Below, piece after piece: positions 61,545-64,000 of a stretch of 64,000 bases of DNA. Below the pieces are notes generated by a model that saw nothing but the letters and a program-made list of their open reading frames with translations, did no database searches and was not told the origin of the DNA. The stretch covers positions 26,631-90,630 of the forward strand of contig NZ_JBBDQW010000069.1 in NCBI RefSeq assembly GCF_040905785.1, written 5' to 3'. Origin of the DNA: Tistlia sp040905785 (GTDB taxonomy: Bacteria; Pseudomonadota; Alphaproteobacteria; Kiloniellales; DSM-21159). Positions within the stretch are counted from its first letter, which is position 1; each line of letters begins with the position of its first letter. Position numbers and translations under genes: made by a program.

Positions 61545-62642
61545 CTACCGTTTCGGCTGCAGCCGTCGTGCGAGGCCGCGTCGGCGGCGCAGCTGGGCCT
61601 CGCGGTGCAGGATGTAGAGGCCGCTCGCCAGCACCAGGGCGAAGCCGGTCCAGATGTTGACGCCGGGGACCTCGCCCCAGATCAGCCAGCCCAGGCTCGC
61701 CGCCCAGATCATCGCCGTGTAGTCGAAGGGCATCAGGATCGAGGCCTCGGCCAGTCGGAAAGCCTGGGTCATGGCGATCTGGGCGAGGCCGCCGACGATG
61801 CCGACCGCGATCAGCAGGGCGAGGTCCGGCAGGTCCGGCGTGATCCAGACGAACGGCAGGGCGAGGCCCGAGATCAGCGTCGTCGTGATCGTGAAGTAGA
61901 TGATGATCGAGACGGTGCTCTCGGTCTTGGACAGCTTGCGCACCCACAGGAGCGCCAGGGCATAGAACAGCGTGGCGAGCAGGGCGAGGAGGGCGACCGG
62001 CTGGAACGTCCCGGCGCCGGGCTTGAGCATGACCAGCACGCCGGCGAAGCCGAACAGGCAGGCGACCCAGCGCCGCCAGCCGACCGGCTCGCCGAGCAGC
62101 GGCACCGACAGCGCGGTGACGAAGATCGGCGCGGCGAAGCCGATGGCGATGGCGTCGGCGAGGCGCATCTGGGCGTAGCAGTAGAAGAACAGCAGCATCG
62201 CGCCGAGGCCGAAGAGGCAGCGCAGCGCCTGGCCGAGGGGATCGCGCACCCGCAGCGAGTGCCTCAGGCCGCCGACCCGCCAGATCATCACGCCGAGCGG
62301 CAGGAAGGCGAAGAGGCTGCGGAAGAAGACGATCTGGAAGGTCGAATAGGTCGCGCCCAGCCACTTGACCGCCGCGTCCATGACCGCGAACAAGCCGACC
62401 GACAGCACCAGTAGCGCGATGCCCTCGACGGTCCGGTCGCTGTCAGTCGTGCCGTCTGGCCCGACCGCCGCTGCGGCCGGGATCGCCTCGGTCAGTGCCG
62501 CGACGCTCGGCTTCTGGCGGCTCGGGGCAGGGCAGTCCGGGGCAGGGCGCGCAGGATCGGGCACAGGGAGGCGGGGCGCTCTCGGGCGGGTGGCGGGCAG
62601 AGGCGGCAGTCTACGCGCCGGACCCTGGGCGAGGCGTGACAT
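61545..62642 (-). CDS. EamA/RhaT family (DMT) transporter
   Basis: About 365 residues: a 75-residue Pro/Arg-rich N-terminal region, then ten predicted helices in two EamA repeats (SVGLFAVMDAAVKWLGATYS and a second beginning LALLATLFYALALLWVRKL). Such proteins export metabolites; the substrate is unknown. I use ATG 62642, preceded by GCGGGA; the true start could be nearer the first helix, since the extension is unusual for the family. Confidence 0.88.
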   Translation of the reverse strand: MSRLAQGPARRLPPLPATRPRAPRLPVPDPARPAPDCPAPSRQKPSVAALTEAIPAAAAVGPDGTTDSDRTVEGIALLVLSVGLFAVMDAAVKWLGATYSTFQIVFFRSLFAFLPLGVMIWRVGGLRHSLRVRDPLGQALRCLFGLGAMLLFFYCYAQMRLADAIAIGFAAPIFVTALSVPLLGEPVGWRRWVACLFGFAGVLVMLKPGAGTFQPVALLALLATLFYALALLWVRKLSKTESTVSIIIYFTITTTLISGLALPFVWITPDLPDLALLIAVGIVGGLAQIAMTQAFRLAEASILMPFDYTAMIWAASLGWLIWGEVPGVNIWTGFALVLASGLYILHREAQLRRRRGLARRLQPKR

Positions 62643-62725
62643 TCCCGCAAGGCTCCGGCGCGCCGGAACGCCGGTTAACCGAGCGGTAACGGCGATGGGT
62701 CTAGCCTCGCGCAGGAGGATCGACG

Positions 62726-63073
62726 ATGGCCCTGCGTTTCGCCCTGCTTGCCCTGCTCGCCGTGGTGGCGGCCGCACTGTCGGCGCTGCCGGCGCGCGCG
62801 CAATCGTCGCCCGAACCCTGGTACGGCCAGCCGCCGGCCTGCACGGCGCAGCGCGAAGGCCAGCTGTCCTGCCAGGTCCAGGTCCTCTGCGAGTGCAAGT
62901 ACTACCGCGCCAGCACCATGACCGGCCGGCCCGCCGGCTTCCGCTGGGACTGCGGCCCGCTGCGCCCGCGCTGCGGCGAGGCGAAGCAGCCCCAGGACCC
63001 GACGGTCAACCCCTACAGCGGGCCCTATCCCTACATCTACGAGCACGAGCGGACGCTGCGGAACAGCAGGTAG
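62726..63073 (+). CDS. Small secreted cysteine-rich protein
   Basis: A 115-residue protein with a signal peptide (MALRFALLALLAVVAAALSA, cleavage near ARAQS). The 90-residue mature part has six cysteines (PACTA, LSCQVQVLCECKY, DCGPLRPRC) that could form three disulfides, and is rich in Pro and Tyr (NPYSGPYPYIYEHE). No known domain recognised. It stands between divergent EamA and convergent ABC-F genes. Start preceded by AGGAGGATCGACG. Confidence 0.75.
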   Translation: MALRFALLALLAVVAAALSALPARAQSSPEPWYGQPPACTAQREGQLSCQVQVLCECKYYRASTMTGRPAGFRWDCGPLRPRCGEAKQPQDPTVNPYSGPYPYIYEHERTLRNSR

Positions 63074-63100
63074 CGCCCGCGGCGCGGCCTGCTCGCCAGC

Positions 63101-64000
63101 CTAGGACGCCGCTTCCAGCTCGCCCTGGGCCGCCAGCCAACGTTCCTCCTGCTCGGCGATCCTGGCCTCGATGGCGGCGTGCTGCTTCTGCAGCTCGGTC
63201 AGCTTCTCGGGGCCGCTGTCGTAGAGCTTGGGGTTGGCCAGGGCGGTCTCCAGGTTCGCCTTCTCGGCCTGCAGCCGCTGCAGCGCCTTCTCGGCCTGCT
63301 CCGCGGAACGGCGCAGGTGGGCGACGGCGGCGCGCGCCTCGGCGGCGGCCTTGCGCCGGTCCTTGGCCGAGACCGTAGGAGTCTTGTCCTTGTCGGCCTC
63401 GCGCTCCTGGCGGGCCTCCCGTCGCTCCGCCCGGCGCTGGTCCAGCAGGAGCTGGCGATAGTCCTCCATGTCGCCTTCGAAGCTGGTGACCCGGCCCTCG
63501 GCGACCAGCCACAGGCGGTCGGCGACCATCTCGACCAGGTGGGCGTCGTGGCTGACCAGCACGACCGCGCCCTCGAAGGTGTTGAGCGCCTGGACCAGGG
63601 CCTCGCGCGAATCGATGTCGAGGTGGTTGGTCGGCTCGTCGAGAATCAGCAGGTGCGGGCTCTCGCGGCTGACCAGGGCGAGGGCGAGGCGCGCACGCTC
63701 GCCGCCCGACAGCTTCTCGGCGGGGGTCTCGGCCTTCTGGCCCGAGAAGCCGAAGCGGCCCAGGTGGTTGCGCAGGCGCTGCTCGGGCTCCAGCGGCATC
63801 AGCCGCGCCATGTGCCCGAGGGCGGTCGCCTTCATGTCCAGGGTCTCGGCCTGGTCCTGGGCGAAGTAGCCGACCTTAAGCTTGGGCGAGCGGTGGAGGC
63901 GGCCGGCCTGGGTCTTCAGGCGCCCGGCGAGCAGCCGCGCGAAGGTCGACTTGCCGTTGCCGTTGGCGCCGAGCAGGGCGATGCGGTCGTCCATGTCGAG
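63101..64000 (-). CDS. ABC-F family ATPase, C-terminal half
   Basis: The frame is open at the right edge, so the N-terminal half is missing. Visible are the second nucleotide-binding domain (Walker A LLGANGNGKSTF, signature LSGGERARLALAL, Walker B LLILDEPTNHLD) and a C-terminal coiled coil rich in Arg, Ala and Glu (about the last 90 residues). Such proteins act on ribosomes, in translation control or resistance. It resembles the YheS/Uup branch; no drug-resistance role can be read. Confidence 0.93.
   Translation of the reverse strand, partial: LDMDDRIALLGANGNGKSTFARLLAGRLKTQAGRLHRSPKLKVGYFAQDQAETLDMKATALGHMARLMPLEPEQRLRNHLGRFGFSGQKAETPAEKLSGGERARLALALVSRESPHLLILDEPTNHLDIDSREALVQALNTFEGAVVLVSHDAHLVEMVADRLWLVAEGRVTSFEGDMEDYRQLLLDQRRAERREARQEREADKDKTPTVSAKDRRKAAAEARAAVAHLRRSAEQAEKALQRLQAEKANLETALANPKLYDSGPEKLTELQKQHAAIEARIAEQEERWLAAQGELEAAS

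Overview
The window is a strongly GC-rich, gene-dense chromosomal segment of an alphaproteobacterium. The evidence is the CckA-CtrA relay phosphotransferase ChpT beside a DUF3553 gene, the alphaproteobacterial envelope block pepA / lptG-lptD-surA-pdxA-rsmA, fabD-fabG-acpP-fabF-mltG, rpsF-rpsR-rplI, TRAP transporters of both the TAXI and DctPQM classes, and an Agrobacterium-type uronate pathway. A Rhodospirillales-like lineage fits, but the genus cannot be named from the sequence alone. No plasmid, phage or transposase gene is visible.

Layout. 1-3.2 kb: end of a TAXI-type TRAP transporter locus and a YcaQ-like DNA glycosylase. 3.2-4.8 kb: a repeat-rich patch with two small orphan genes, one apparently frameshifted. 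4.8-12.8 kb: an oxidative uronate (galacturonate/glucuronate) catabolic cluster. It has uronate dehydrogenase, a TRAP DctMQP importer, a FadR-type GntR regulator, galactarolactone isomerase, galactarolactone cycloisomerase and 5-keto-4-deoxyglucarate dehydratase. 12.8-13.8 kb: a divergent NsrR-like regulator and truncated haemoglobin sharing two NsrR-like boxes. 13.8-20.7 kb: small membrane and hypothetical proteins, a stress-type SDR, a YihY/BrkB protein, PQQ glucose dehydrogenase, tRNA-Leu(UAA) and a class IV aminotransferase. 20.8-27.7 kb: an NAD-dependent molybdenum formate dehydrogenase (alpha plus a fused NuoE/NuoF-type beta) coupled to a secreted ankyrin protein, then DUF3553 and ChpT. 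27.7-32.2 kb: an iron-binding protein behind a good Fur box, an NDH-2-like dehydrogenase and an iron-type ABC permease. 32.3-37.9 kb: chemotaxis operon cheA-cheW-cheY-cheB-cheR. 38-40.5 kb: a PEP-CTERM-like protein and the rpsF operon. 40.8-45.3 kb: fatty acid synthesis and mltG. 45.6-49 kb: a GntR / IlvD-Edd dehydratase / RraA-like sugar-acid locus. 49-64 kb: SDR, cobH, yicC-gmk, the rsmA-pdxA-surA-lptD-lptG operon, pepA-holC, an EamA permease, a small secreted Cys-rich protein and the C-terminal half of an ABC-F ATPase.

Two themes stand out. One is a family of about 30-bp palindrome-forming intergenic repeats (core GGTTCGACAGGCTCACCATG and its reverse complement). There are 14 copies plus a diverged inverted pair, always between genes, sometimes as a regular 60-bp array and sometimes carrying copies of the 3' end of udh. 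The other is a set of recognisable regulatory sites: NsrR-like boxes, a Fur box, a paired TTGCGA-N5-TCGCAA operator between the iron permease and cheA, and a shared CATCATATGA motif in the uronate cluster. No wholly new multi-gene system is evident. The least explained items are the repeat family, the TTGCGA operators, the formate dehydrogenase/ankyrin coupling and the RraA-like protein missing a signature aspartate.
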